Positions 1 through 7,532 of a stretch of DNA of 32,242 nucleotides are shown piece by piece (within the stretch, counting starts at the first letter, position 1; each line of letters begins with the position of its first letter). The notes under the pieces were generated by a model. That model was given only the letters and a program-made list of their open reading frames with translations. It did not search any database and was not told the origin of the DNA. Location: positions 1 through 32,242 of IMG/VR virus record IMGVR_UViG_3300044994_000322; one strand, written 5' to 3'. The DNA comes from a virus. A program made the translations under genes and the position numbers.

Positions 1-35
1 TGTTTTTCTCCGTGTAGCGTAATTGCTATGTAAGT

Positions 36-64
36 ATCTTATCCGCTATAGCGGATTATTACAA
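36..64 (-). promoter_or_regulatory. Early promoter A with operator in the spacer
   Basis: Read on the minus strand: -35 TTGTAA (59-64), a 17-bp spacer (42-58), -10 TAAGAT (36-41). The spacer is almost filled by the perfect 16-bp palindrome ATCCGCTATAGCGGAT (41-56). Transcription runs across the circle junction into the gene at 31896-32114 and the early genes beyond. The same palindrome recurs at promoters B and C and at the repressor gene, so it is probably the repressor operator. Confidence 0.75.
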
Positions 65-73
65 GTGAGATTC

Positions 74-95
74 TGGGAATTATTGAGATTTATTT
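74..95. repeat. 22-bp upstream element of promoter A
   Basis: An AT-rich 22-bp sequence beginning TGGGAATTATTGAG is repeated exactly at 656-677. Both copies lie 9-10 bp upstream of the -35 box of an early promoter (A and B), in the same orientation. The position fits an UP element or an activator site. Confidence 0.6.
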
Positions 96-140
96 TTGAA
101 GGGAAAAGGGAAAGAAGGGGCAGGGGCAAGGGCAAGGGCT

Positions 141-569
141 TTATTCGGCTGGGGCTTCTTCGGGCATCGGGCTTTTTATTTCTTCGGTTTGGCTGATATC
201 AAAAACGTTGCCGAGGATGAATCGGGTATCGTCTTCCCCTTCTGGGTCTTGGCTATCCCGATTGCAGGCAATCGGGATGAAAATAGCAAGGGCTTTGGCC
301 CCTTTGCAAACTTGCCGACCGGCTGCTCGCCACTGATTGAAGCCCCCGACAAGGCTGACCTTCTCGAATTGCTTGAGAAGGAATATCTGGTTAAAGACCG
401 AAAGCTCCCGACCTTCGACGGTTCGGATACCAGCCTTTATTGCAATCGTCGTGCGAACCTCTTGGGGCATCTCGCCAATTAGTTTGGCAATCTTTCGCAT
501 TCCTTCCCGTCGCAGCTTGGCAGCTTCTTTTTGAGCTTCGGTAGGGGCTTTCTTTTTCTTGGTAGTCAT
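141..569 (-). CDS. ArdC N-terminal-like (antirestriction) protein
   Basis: A 142-residue protein. The N-terminal 20 residues are Lys-rich. From about residue 58 it carries the pattern typical of the N-terminal ssDNA-binding domain of ArdC-type antirestriction proteins: FNQIFLLKQF, then GGFNQWRAAGRQVCKGAKAL, then NVFDISQTEE. The metalloprotease half found in full ArdC proteins is absent, so this is a stand-alone N domain. ArdC-type proteins protect incoming DNA from restriction, and first expression in the early region fits that. The start has AAGGAA 9 bp upstream. Promoter B (618-646) lies about 50 bp upstream and would drive it under repressor control. The family assignment is from motif memory only. 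Confidence 0.65.
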   Translation of the reverse strand: MTTKKKKAPTEAQKEAAKLRREGMRKIAKLIGEMPQEVRTTIAIKAGIRTVEGRELSVFNQIFLLKQFEKVSLVGGFNQWRAAGRQVCKGAKALAIFIPIACNRDSQDPEGEDDTRFILGNVFDISQTEEIKSPMPEEAPAE

Positions 570-617
570 CTGTTTATTCCTTAGTAAGGTCTGCCCTATT
601 GCGTTCCTTACATGGGT

Positions 618-646
618 ACTATATCCGCTATAGCGGATAGCGGCAA
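618..646 (-). promoter_or_regulatory. Early promoter B with perfect 18-bp operator
   Basis: Minus strand: -35 TTGCCG (641-646), 17-bp spacer (624-640), -10 TATAGT (618-623). The perfect palindrome TATCCGCTATAGCGGATA at 622-639 fills the spacer and overlaps the -10 box. A protein bound there would block RNA polymerase. It drives the ArdC-N-like gene (141-569). Confidence 0.8.
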
Positions 647-655
647 CTCGGATTG

Positions 656-677
656 TGGGAATTATTGAGATTTATTT
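656..677. repeat. 22-bp upstream element of promoter B
   Basis: Exact second copy of the 22-bp element at 74-95, here 9 bp upstream of the -35 box of promoter B. The similarity between the two loci extends through the operator, so one promoter region may be a duplicate of the other. Confidence 0.6.
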
Positions 678-729
678 GCAAAAGAAATGGGGCAGCGAAA
701 GGGGCAGGGGCTTGATAAAAAAAAGGGCC

Positions 730-1026
730 TTAGCGGGTAGTGCAATCCTCGGCGACGATCCCCCTGCCAAAAGGATGAACCTTAGCGAATTGATTCCCCA
801 TAGTTTCACCTTTTTGGGCATCTTCTTCCTTGAAGACTTTCAGGGGCTTTGCCTTGCTGCCCTCGGTCAAGGTAGGGGCAAATAGGTCTAGCCATTGTTT
901 GATTATTGAGATATCCTTATCGGTCATCAACGAGCTATTTGTCAATAGCTGGCAGGGGATCGACAAGACGCAGGACTTTTGGCCTGATAGGGGAATACGG
1001 TATTCCATTGTGGTTGCAAGTGCCAT
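730..1026 (-). CDS. Hypothetical early protein
   Basis: A 98-residue protein starting MALATTMEYRIPLSG. I chose the ATG at 1026 because AAGGAG lies 8 bp upstream; a longer reading frame to 1062 has no such site and would run close to the -10 box of promoter C. There is no motif I recognise. The C-terminal third is Lys- and Glu-rich. Promoter C (1066-1094) lies directly upstream, so it is the first gene of the repressor-controlled early block. After its stop codon the minus strand reads GGCCC followed by eight T, but I see no stem strong enough to call a terminator. Confidence 0.6.
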   Translation of the reverse strand: MALATTMEYRIPLSGQKSCVLSIPCQLLTNSSLMTDKDISIIKQWLDLFAPTLTEGSKAKPLKVFKEEDAQKGETMGNQFAKVHPFGRGIVAEDCTTR

Positions 1027-1065
1027 CGTTTTTTTCTCCTTAGTACGATGTTTGTTCGGCAAGCT

Positions 1066-1094
1066 AATTTATCCGCTATGTGGCAGCAAGTCAA
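1066..1094 (-). promoter_or_regulatory. Early promoter C with degenerate operator
   Basis: Minus strand: -35 TTGACT (1089-1094), 17-bp spacer (1072-1088), -10 TAAATT (1066-1071). The half of the operator next to the -10 box (TATCCGCTAT on the plus strand, 1070-1079) is intact; the other half is degenerate (GTGGCAGC). Same geometry as promoters A and B, probably with a weaker operator. The -35 overlaps the T-run of the terminator at 1093-1128. Confidence 0.7.
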
Positions 1095-1128
1095 AAAAAA
1101 CCCTGCAAGATTTTTAGGTCTTGCAGGG
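1093..1128 (-). terminator. Intrinsic terminator, minus strand
   Basis: The minus strand reads a 10-bp perfect stem (CCCTGCAAGA pairs with TCTTGCAGGG, positions 1101-1110 and 1119-1128) with an 8-base loop, followed by eight T. It would end any minus-strand transcript coming out of 1130-1838 just before promoter C starts a new one, which implies that something in that noncoding region is transcribed leftward. Confidence 0.75.
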
Positions 1129-1261
1129 GTATCGGAGAAAATCGACCTTGCAGAAATGCGAGCTAGGTCATCCCCTTTTATACGAATTTTCGCAGGGCAG
1201 TAAAGACTGAATGTGTCTTCATTTTCTGATCCAATCAGGCTACCATTTGGCCCCCTTTTTA

Positions 1262-1285
1262 GGGGCAGATTTTGCCCCCTTTTTT
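1262..1285 (+). terminator. Possible intrinsic terminator, plus strand
   Basis: GGGGCA (1262-1267) pairs with TGCCCC (1273-1278) around a 5-base loop, followed by C and six T. The stem is short (6 bp) but GC-rich. No gene is visible upstream on the plus strand; it may insulate the late region from stray transcription. Confidence 0.4.
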
Positions 1286-1442
1286 GATCGATTTTTCTCC
1301 CCCTAAATCTTATCAAATTTTGGTCAAAATTCAAAGTATCGAATTTTCCGGCTGCTCCTAATTTAGGATAGCCTAATCTACCTAAATCTTTGCAGAATAA
1401 GACCTTACAAAATTGTAAATTTACGCTATAGCTACGGCTTAC

Positions 1443-1766
1443 TTAATCTGACTTTATTTGATTCGCTTGTCGAATTTAATCTAAGTGCTTGTGCTGCAAG
1501 GCTTTAGGTGGTACTATCTGGCAAATTTTACCTACTAAATCTGACTTTCGTAAACCCTTATCCAGAAAGGGTTTAGATATTAAAATTGATTAAATTGACT
1601 GCCCCATATAAGTATATAAGAAAAAAGAAGTCAGGAGAGTATAGTTAGTATCTATTATATACCTTTATGGCAGTCGAATTAATCAATTTTAATATCTAAA
1701 CCCTTGCAGGGTAAGAAGTTAGATAGCTCAATTTTATGCGAAAAAATGCGGAAAAAGTCAGATTTA
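1443..1766. repeat. 13-bp iteron-like repeats
   Basis: TAAATCTGACTTT occurs at 1536-1548, with one mismatch at 1443-1455 (TTAATCTGACTTT), and in perfect inverted form at 1754-1766 (AAAGTCAGATTTA). The copies flank the long inverted repeat. Related shorter TAAATCT words occur at about 1304 and 1383. Confidence 0.6.
1567..1705. repeat. Long inverted repeat (arms 1567-1603 and 1669-1705)
   Basis: The outer 27 bases of each arm (1567-1593 and 1679-1705) are perfectly complementary, and the match extends to 37 bp with two mismatches. A 65-bp AT-rich centre separates the arms. Each arm ends inward with GACTGCC, and the centre contains TATATAAG on the plus strand and TATAAT on the minus strand, so weak promoters could face each other. 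As RNA in either direction this would form a long hairpin. Confidence 0.85.
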
Positions 1767-1838
1767 TTTAACCCCTTTGTCGATAATATGTTATGATCGA
1801 TTTTTTGGGCTTTAATTTCTAGGGGGTTAAAATCGCTT

Positions 1839-2462
1839 ATGGCAGCCGATCATTTACAGGGGGTAGAAAGTCCAAATGACCACCCAAAATCGATTCTCGG
1901 GGCATCTGGTGCGAAGCTACGGCTTGAATATCGAAAAGCTTCTGAATTGGTCGAAAATCCTAAAAATTGGAGACGACACCCGCAAAGTCAGATCGACACC
2001 CTCGGCGATGTCATCTCGCAAGTAGGCTGGGCAGGGGCTTGTTTGCTTAACGAAAAAACGGGTAGGTTAATCGACGGGCACGCAAGGCAAAAAGTGGCCC
2101 TCCAAAATGGGGATGTTCCTATCCCTGTTTTGATCGGGTCTTGGTCAGAGGAAGAAGAAGCCTTGATCCTTGCTACCCTCGATCCCATCGGGGGAATGGC
2201 TATCGGTGACCAGAAGGCTTACCAACAGTTGATTGATCAAATAAACGTTCAATCCGAATCGATCAACGATCTAATCAAGAACATCGAGGAGCAATCTGGC
2301 AAGGAAGTCGAAAGGCTTATTGCCGAGATTGGGGATCAATCGGCTGGGCAGCCTTCGGATACTTTGGGCCAGAGTGTTGGCCCTGCCCCCGAAGCCCTGC
2401 CCCCCGATCAAGCTGGGCCTTCCCTATCCGAAAGCTTGGCAAGACCCACCAGAATGTGCTAG
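1839..2462 (+). CDS. ParB/Srx-fold domain protein
   Basis: A 207-residue protein. Residues about 36-125 form a ParB N-terminal-like domain: VENPKNWRRHPQSQIDTLGD, then a GRLIDGHARQKVAL box, then LATLDPIGG. In phages this domain is commonly fused in front of a DNA methyltransferase and is not a plasmid partition protein. Here the domain is followed only by a low-complexity Gln/Pro/Ser linker and the frame closes at 2462, while the next bases in another frame look like the tail of such a methyltransferase. It is the first gene of the late operon, just upstream of the terminase genes. AGGGGG lies 12 bp before the ATG, a rather long spacing. Confidence 0.7.
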   Translation: MAADHLQGVESPNDHPKSILGASGAKLRLEYRKASELVENPKNWRRHPQSQIDTLGDVISQVGWAGACLLNEKTGRLIDGHARQKVALQNGDVPIPVLIGSWSEEEEALILATLDPIGGMAIGDQKAYQQLIDQINVQSESINDLIKNIEEQSGKEVERLIAEIGDQSAGQPSDTLGQSVGPAPEALPPDQAGPSLSESLARPTRMC

Positions 2463-2572
2463 TATTTGTAAAGGGAGACGCTCGCAAGGCTGTCGAAGCT
2501 TTGGGGGAATGCGTTTTCGGGGAGCTGCCCGACCCCGACCAAGCCGAAGGAGAACCCGATGGGCAAGCCTAG
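2426..2572 (+). pseudogene. C-terminal remnant of a ParB-linked DNA methyltransferase
   Basis: In the frame of position 2426 the DNA reads PIRKLGKTHQNVLVFVKGD (2426-2482) and then ARKAVEALGE, ending at TAG 2570-2572. The stretch KTHQNVLVFVKGD is a hallmark of the extreme C-terminus of phage ParB-associated adenine methyltransferases. No start codon, catalytic DPPY motif or SAM-binding motif precedes it. The simplest reading is an internal deletion with a frame change that joined the ParB domain almost directly to the last 40 residues of the methyltransferase. Confidence 0.6.
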
Positions 2573-2984
2573 AAAGCTTTCGTCTCAATCCCCCCTGCTC
2601 AGGACAATAGTAAGAACGATTCCCCCATTGTCGGGGGATCAACTACGGGATAGCTCTACGGCTGCAGACGGGTCAGGGGCAGCCGGTTACGAAGCTGGGG
2701 AGCCTATCCAGCAAACACAATTTATTTTTCGCATGGATGATAGTTTTGAGTCCGAGTCAAGCGATTGGGTTAGCCGAGCGGAATGGTTTAAAGACGGGTC
2801 AGCTATCGGAAGCCCCGGGCCTTGTGTTGTCGTGACCTACAAAGACAAACAAGGGGCTGAAACCGTATCGTGCCTTTATTCCGGTTTTACCAGATACCAG
2901 TGGCGTCTTTTTCTCGCTGCCCCTTCAAAAGGCAAATTTGTCCACCGTTGGCTATACGATAAACCTTACCGGAAAATAGGGTAA
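2559..2984 (+). CDS. KTSC-like small protein
   Basis: A 141-residue protein. The first 50 residues are polar and low in complexity. The C-terminal 60 resemble the KTSC domain seen in many phage proteins: VVVTYKDKQ, then an aromatic YSGFTRYQW segment, then APSKGKFVHRWL and a final DKPY. The ATG has AAGGAG 6 bp upstream and overlaps the methyltransferase remnant by 14 bases. The domain's role in phages is unknown. It sits between the ParB-like gene and the terminase genes and is likely co-transcribed with them. Confidence 0.5.
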   Translation: MGKPRKLSSQSPLLRTIVRTIPPLSGDQLRDSSTAADGSGAAGYEAGEPIQQTQFIFRMDDSFESESSDWVSRAEWFKDGSAIGSPGPCVVVTYKDKQGAETVSCLYSGFTRYQWRLFLAAPSKGKFVHRWLYDKPYRKIG

Positions 2985-3006
2985 TTACTCTAAATAGTGT
3001 ACAATT

Positions 3007-3399
3007 ATGACCCCCCTGAGTCGTGATCCCGAAAGAATCAAAAAAGCCCTTACAAAGTGCAAGGGTAATATCTCGCAGGCAGCCAAAGCCCTTGACGTAA
3101 CCCGGGGCTGGCTGCACACGTTAATAAATCAATATCCCGAATGCTTAGAAATCGTCGAAGATGCCCGTCAGGAGCTTGTCGATCTTGCCGAGCTAAAGAT
3201 GCACCAGTTTGTTCTAGAGGGACAGCCGTGGGCTGTTTCGCTTACCCTTACGCATCTTGGGAAGAACCGGGGCTGGACGAAAGAAAAGGAAGAGAAAAAA
3301 GAATCTTTGGAGACCTTACTTGATCTCTTACCCCCCGAGCTTGCCGAACCAATTAGGGGATATATTGCTCGAAAGATTGCCGAGGCATCTGCTCAATAA
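3007..3399 (+). CDS. terS: Terminase small subunit
   Basis: A 130-residue protein. Residues 5-45 form a Fis/HTH-like DNA-binding segment (KCKGNISQAAKALDVTRGWLHTLI), followed by a helical oligomerisation part and an acidic/basic C-terminus. Small terminases recognise the packaging site on the genome and regulate the large subunit. It lies directly before and overlaps the large subunit gene, the usual arrangement. There is no clear Shine-Dalgarno before the ATG; a TACAAT hexamer lies immediately upstream. Confidence 0.8.
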   Translation: MTPLSRDPERIKKALTKCKGNISQAAKALDVTRGWLHTLINQYPECLEIVEDARQELVDLAELKMHQFVLEGQPWAVSLTLTHLGKNRGWTKEKEEKKESLETLLDLLPPELAEPIRGYIARKIAEASAQ

Positions 3400-4828
3400 A
3401 ATCGCAGCCGATTACAATACAAGCCCCCGACGATACCGCAAAAAGCCTTTTGAGTATGTCGCTGAGTATTGTGGTGTGATTTGGGATAAACAAAGGCAGA
3501 TTATCCAGTCTTTTGAGACTGCCCCCCATCGCGTGCTTGTCCGATCAGGGCACAAGGTCGGCAAAAGTTGGCTGAACGCTGCCTTAATCACATACGCATA
3601 CGAATGTTGTGGGCCTTGTCGCGTTATCGTCACTGCCCCTACCAAAGACACTTTGAAGGATACCCTTTTTGGGGAGCTGCGCAGGAACCGTCCGAATCTG
3701 CCCGGGCTAAAGCCAGTCAATCCCGAGGCTTCAATGCGACCCGGCTGGGATATCATGGCAAGGGCCACCAATCGGGGGGAAGCCTTTCAGGGCAGGCACG
3801 GGGAGATCGTATACTTATTTTTCGACGAAGCTACGGGGATTCACCCGATTTATTTTGAAGCTGGGACTTCGATGCACACCGGCGTTCAAGACATGGGGTC
3901 TTGGGTATGCACATACAATCCCTTAGATATTACTTCATACGTATATTTCTTAGAGCAAACAGGGCTTTGGGATGTGATATCTATATCCCAGCTTGAACAT
4001 CCGAACATCCAAGCTGAATTAAACGGGCTGCCCCCACCGTATCCTTCGGCTGTTCGGCTGAATCAAGTAATTACTTCGCTTGATGAGTACGGGACAAGGC
4101 TTTCGGATCGTGACCCAGAATATCCCAACGAAGTCGTTTTGACTTGGAAAGATGGGAGAAAAGTCCGGTGGCTGCCCGGGCCAATTGCAGACGCTCGGGT
4201 TCTAGGACGCTGGCCCCAAGAAGGGATAAATACGGTTTGGACTGAACAGCTTTGGAATAGGGTCATGAATGTCGCTGTCGATGTCGATCCTAAATGGAAG
4301 GTTCAAATAGGCTGCGACGTTGCTAGATACGGGGATGATTCCACGACAATTTGGGTAAGGAAGGGAATCGCCTTTATGGAAGCTCACGAGATTAAAAAGG
4401 CAAGCACCAAGCAAGTAGCGGACTTTCTTAAAAGCCTTTGTTGGCAGTACAAAGCCGACAGAGATGAAAAACAGATTCCCGTTCTAATCGACGGAATTGG
4501 GGTCGGGGGTGGGGTCGTTGACAATGCCGACGGCTTCAAATTTATTGACGTACAATCTTCAGCGAAACCTAGCCGAGAAGACTGTCATAATTTTCGATCC
4601 GAGCTTTGGATTGCCCCCCTTGAACATGCAAAAGAAGATTTGATAGACCTAAGCCGGATTCCTAAGAATATGCTCCATCGGCTTCGGAATGAATTATTAG
4701 GGGCCAGATATATCATCACCCCAGATAATAAATATCTGGTAGAATCTAAAGACCGTATGAAGGAAAGACTAAAACGCTCGCCTGATTATGCGGACGGCTT
4801 CAATCTAGCTTGTTATTGGGTGCATTAG
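3365..4828 (+). CDS. terL: Terminase large subunit
   Basis: The packaging ATPase-nuclease. I start it at TTG 3365, which has AGGGG 5 bp upstream and overlaps terS by 35 bases; the frame is open back to 3257 but the earlier part lies entirely inside terS and is only basic residues. Counting from TTG, Walker A is GHKVGKS (62-68), Walker B is VYLFFDEA (about 148-156), and the RNase H-type nuclease has Asp in GCDVARYGDD (318), VLIDG (376) and DYADGF (about 477). Length 487 fits the family. All catalytic motifs look intact. Confidence 0.93.
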   Translation: MLERLPRHLLNKIAADYNTSPRRYRKKPFEYVAEYCGVIWDKQRQIIQSFETAPHRVLVRSGHKVGKSWLNAALITYAYECCGPCRVIVTAPTKDTLKDTLFGELRRNRPNLPGLKPVNPEASMRPGWDIMARATNRGEAFQGRHGEIVYLFFDEATGIHPIYFEAGTSMHTGVQDMGSWVCTYNPLDITSYVYFLEQTGLWDVISISQLEHPNIQAELNGLPPPYPSAVRLNQVITSLDEYGTRLSDRDPEYPNEVVLTWKDGRKVRWLPGPIADARVLGRWPQEGINTVWTEQLWNRVMNVAVDVDPKWKVQIGCDVARYGDDSTTIWVRKGIAFMEAHEIKKASTKQVADFLKSLCWQYKADRDEKQIPVLIDGIGVGGGVVDNADGFKFIDVQSSAKPSREDCHNFRSELWIAPLEHAKEDLIDLSRIPKNMLHRLRNELLGARYIITPDNKYLVESKDRMKERLKRSPDYADGFNLACYWVH

Positions 4829-4829
4829 T

Positions 4830-6425
4830 ATGGTAACACAATCGACGCAGGCTCGGCAAATGACCGAAAAAGAATGGCAATCGCTGGTGGATGAGCGTTA
4901 CCGGGAGTATGTGGCTAAACAGGGGGGCATCGATCCCCTTGTTACAGCTTGCCAAGAAGCTATGTTGGCCCTCAACGGTGTCGGGCAGGCGAATTATTGG
5001 TGGGGGGATCCTCGGGAAAAGATCTACGATTCCCAGAACTCCCTTTTGCAAACGGCTTACCCTGCTACGCTGTCCCCCAATCGGGGCATGGGGGAAGACC
5101 TGCCCGTCCAGATCACCGAAACAGAATTGATGTGGCTTCGGAACATTTCGAGGGTTCTTTGTGCCACAAACGAATATGCAGCCTCGGGGCTTGAAAACCG
5201 AATCAATTACATAATCGGGGAAGGGCTGCAATACAAAGTGAAGGCAATCGAAGGGGCTCCGAATCTGGGCAGCCTTGTCAGAGATGCCCAAGCCCTGATA
5301 GACCTTTTTTGCGAGATGGTCGATCTTTCTGACATCGAGGAAGAGTGGCAGGTTAGAAACGACATCGACGGGGAAAGCTTCCTTCGGCTTTTTCCACAAT
5401 CTGACGGTTCAATGAAGGTAAGGTTTGTCGAACCGGAATGGGTGCGGTCGGTCAACGGGAATTCCCCCCAATGCTCATACGGGATCGAAACCGACCCTGA
5501 TGATGTCCAAACCGTTCTACGATATTGGGTCTGCCCCGACCCCTTTACAAACGCACCCCCCGAACCTATCGATCCTGCCTTTATTATGCACAGCAAAATT
5601 CGGGTAATGAGGTCATCCAAACGGGGCAGGCCCCTATTCTATCCCGTCTTCACGAATCTAAAAAGGATCGAGGCCCTCGGCAAATCGATATCAGCTATCG
5701 CAGTGGCAAGAGCAAAAATTGCTATGATTCGGCGAATGAAGAACGCGACCCAAGACGCTGGGAATGCCCTCAAAGAAAAGGTTACTTCGGTTACAGCCAC
5801 CGACCCGATCACGGGCAAAGAACGTAACATCGAGGAATTTAAGGACGGCTCGATTGTAAACGCTAATGATTTGATCGACTATGAGTTCCCTTCTGCCAAT
5901 ATCTCGGCTGGTGAATTTATCGCAGTTTTCCAGCAAGAGCTTCGGGGGGTGGCAGCATCCCTAAATATGCCCGAATGGATGCTAACCTCCAATAGCGAGA
6001 ATATGGGGGCTTACACATCTTCTTTGGTATCCGAAGCCCCGATGAACCGAAGTATAAAACGCTGGCAGAAAAGGGCAAAAAACTTTTTTGCACGCCGAAG
6101 GATAAACCCCAATATGTCCCTCCTTTGGCGATACCTTTGCCATTGTGCTGCCCTCGGGATGGTCGATCAAAAGTATTTTCGTTGGATCGAGATTGAAGCT
6201 ACTTGCCCGTCACTGGAAACGCGAGATCTCGATAGACAGGCCAATCGCCACAAAACCTATTTTGATATTGGTGTGATGACAAAGCCCGAGATAAGGGCAG
6301 AAATTGGGCTTGATCCAAACGCAGTTTTCCAAAAAGCATTGGAGGGGCAGACCGAAAAAACCGATACCCAAAATGGTCAAGCTGGAGATGATTCGGGGGA
6401 CGACCCTTTCGAGTCCGCCGACTAA
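4830..6425 (+). CDS. Portal protein
   Basis: A 531-residue protein, one base after the terL stop. The order of genes (terS, terL, portal, protease, capsid) and sequence features identify it: an N-terminal region with NRINYIIGEGLQYKV, a central DPDDVQTVLRYWV / HSKIRVMRSSKRGRPLFYPV segment typical of lambda-type portals, and a C-terminal acidic tail. Twelve copies form the ring through which DNA is packaged and to which the tail attaches. Signs of a fold family (lambda gpB-like or SPP1-like) cannot be settled by eye. Confidence 0.88.
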   Translation: MVTQSTQARQMTEKEWQSLVDERYREYVAKQGGIDPLVTACQEAMLALNGVGQANYWWGDPREKIYDSQNSLLQTAYPATLSPNRGMGEDLPVQITETELMWLRNISRVLCATNEYAASGLENRINYIIGEGLQYKVKAIEGAPNLGSLVRDAQALIDLFCEMVDLSDIEEEWQVRNDIDGESFLRLFPQSDGSMKVRFVEPEWVRSVNGNSPQCSYGIETDPDDVQTVLRYWVCPDPFTNAPPEPIDPAFIMHSKIRVMRSSKRGRPLFYPVFTNLKRIEALGKSISAIAVARAKIAMIRRMKNATQDAGNALKEKVTSVTATDPITGKERNIEEFKDGSIVNANDLIDYEFPSANISAGEFIAVFQQELRGVAASLNMPEWMLTSNSENMGAYTSSLVSEAPMNRSIKRWQKRAKNFFARRRINPNMSLLWRYLCHCAALGMVDQKYFRWIEIEATCPSLETRDLDRQANRHKTYFDIGVMTKPEIRAEIGLDPNAVFQKALEGQTEKTDTQNGQAGDDSGDDPFESAD

Positions 6426-6443
6426 AAAGGAACCCCCCGGGCT

Positions 6444-6510
6444 GGGGCAGTCCAGTAATAACGAAGCCACATTTACTGGCTGCCCCAGATATTGAAAACC
6501 TATCTTGACA
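6444..6510 (+). promoter_or_regulatory. Hairpin and possible promoter between portal and protease
   Basis: GGGGCAG-CCAGTAA (6444-6458, one bulged T) is complementary to TTACTGGCTGCCCC (6473-6486), a 14-bp stem with a 14-base loop. It lacks a following T-run, so it is more likely a processing or stabilising hairpin than a terminator. A TTGACA lies at 6505-6510, followed by only weak -10 candidates before the ATG at 6539. Confidence 0.45.
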
Positions 6511-6538
6511 ATTCAGTGATTTTGGTAAAACTTAGAAT

Positions 6539-7480
6539 ATGCTCTCTAAGCTTCGTGAACGAATTCTAACTATGTCTCCTTCCTTCCCGAAGGTCGATAG
6601 GGAGAAATGCGTAGTCGAAGGAGTAAAGATTCTCGGCACAACTGCCCGAGATGGCAGCCGAATCTATCCCCCCGATTTAATCAAAAGCTCTGCCCCCCGA
6701 TTTGAGGGGAAGCCTTCCAATATCAACCACCAGATCGAAGGCCACCGTAAATTTGGGGATAGATTCGGCTGGATTACCGATGTCGTTGCCAAAGATGACG
6801 GCTTGTATGCTACCCTGCACTACAATCCCCATATTGAAGGGGTCGAAGCTTTTCTCTGGTGGTGCGAGAATAACCCTAACGGGTGTGGCTTTTCAATTGA
6901 TGCCTTGCTTCAATTCGATAGGCCCCCCAATCAGCCGGGTAGGGTCGTCCAAGAATTCATAGAGATTTTTTCTGTCGATTTGGTAGCTGATCCCAACACA
7001 ACCGAGGGGATTACCGAATCTTTCAACCGAGGTAATTACATGGAACCGAAAGACGTTGTCGCTGGGCCTGCCCAAGAAGCCGAAGAAATTGTCGAAGCCG
7101 AAGTCCCGACCCTTTCGGAACTTGTCGGGCAGATTATCGCAAAAGTCGCAGTCTCGTCAGAATACGACGAGATTGCCCGAAACAAGATCATCAAGACCTG
7201 TCAGGATCTTTTGACCTTAATCAAAGGGGACGGGGCAGCTCCAACGGATACAAGCAACGAAGAGGAAGTAACACAAGAAAGCTTTAATGTGAAGCTACTC
7301 GAAACCCTTTCAAAGCTGAACGATAAGATCGATAACGGCTTTGCCAGCCGAACGGTCGAAGGAAGCCCCAAGCCAGCCAATCCCCAGCCAAAAAGCTTGC
7401 CTCGAACCGATGCAATTGTTCCCCCTGCCCCTGCAAGCTATCCCACAGTCGATCAACTGTTCGGGGAAGCCCAAAAGTAA
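6539..7480 (+). CDS. Prohead protease with fused scaffold
   Basis: A 313-residue protein. Residues about 20-165 match the phage prohead serine protease pattern: KPSNINHQIEGHR (candidate catalytic His), NGCGFSIDALL (candidate catalytic Ser) and VDLVADPNTTEG, the signature that closes these domains. The remaining 150 residues are Glu/Lys/Pro-rich and helical, as expected for a scaffold fused to the protease and cleaved during head maturation. An alternative ATG at 6572 would shorten it by 11 residues; neither start has a good Shine-Dalgarno. It lies between portal and capsid, the normal place. Confidence 0.85.
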   Translation: MLSKLRERILTMSPSFPKVDREKCVVEGVKILGTTARDGSRIYPPDLIKSSAPRFEGKPSNINHQIEGHRKFGDRFGWITDVVAKDDGLYATLHYNPHIEGVEAFLWWCENNPNGCGFSIDALLQFDRPPNQPGRVVQEFIEIFSVDLVADPNTTEGITESFNRGNYMEPKDVVAGPAQEAEEIVEAEVPTLSELVGQIIAKVAVSSEYDEIARNKIIKTCQDLLTLIKGDGAAPTDTSNEEEVTQESFNVKLLETLSKLNDKIDNGFASRTVEGSPKPANPQPKSLPRTDAIVPPAPASYPTVDQLFGEAQK

Positions 7481-7532
7481 AATTTTTTGTCTGAAAGGTT
7501 CTTTGATTTAATAACTCTTCGAGGGTTCAATT

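Larger units (their letters stand above)
1..127. repeat. Terminal overlap, copy 1 (circular closure)
   Basis: Bases 1-127 are identical to 32116-32242. A direct terminal repeat of exactly 127 bases is what a de Bruijn assembler with k=127 leaves on a circular contig, so I read it as an assembly overlap and not as a phage terminal repeat. The region carries early promoter A and the upstream end of the 3' part of the ArdC-like gene. Confidence 0.9.
1063..1838. other. Noncoding repeat-rich region, candidate replication origin
   Basis: About 775 bp without a credible gene, between the leftward early genes and the rightward late genes. It is much more AT-rich than the rest, has terminators facing both ways near its left end, a long inverted repeat (1567-1705), a 9-bp hairpin (TAAACCCTT at 1551-1559 with AAGGGTTTA at 1567-1575) and repeated 13-mers. 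This composition and position are typical of phage or plasmid origins, but no initiator gene lies beside it, so the role is inferred. Confidence 0.5.

Noticed and set aside
1-127. Phage terminal direct repeat or attachment site
   Set aside because: The length of exactly 127 matches a common assembly k-mer and the sequence joins seamlessly into one promoter region, so closure of a circle is simpler.
942-1334. Open frame of 130 codons on the minus strand over the noncoding region
   Set aside because: It runs through the terminator at 1093-1128, promoter C and the real start of the gene at 730-1026, has no ribosome site and an Arg/Lys/Ser-rich composition typical of a shadow frame.
1839-2462. 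Plasmid partition ParB with parS in the adjacent repeats
   Set aside because: The domain belongs to the methyltransferase-linked phage type, there is no HTH or ParA partner, and the methyltransferase tail follows.
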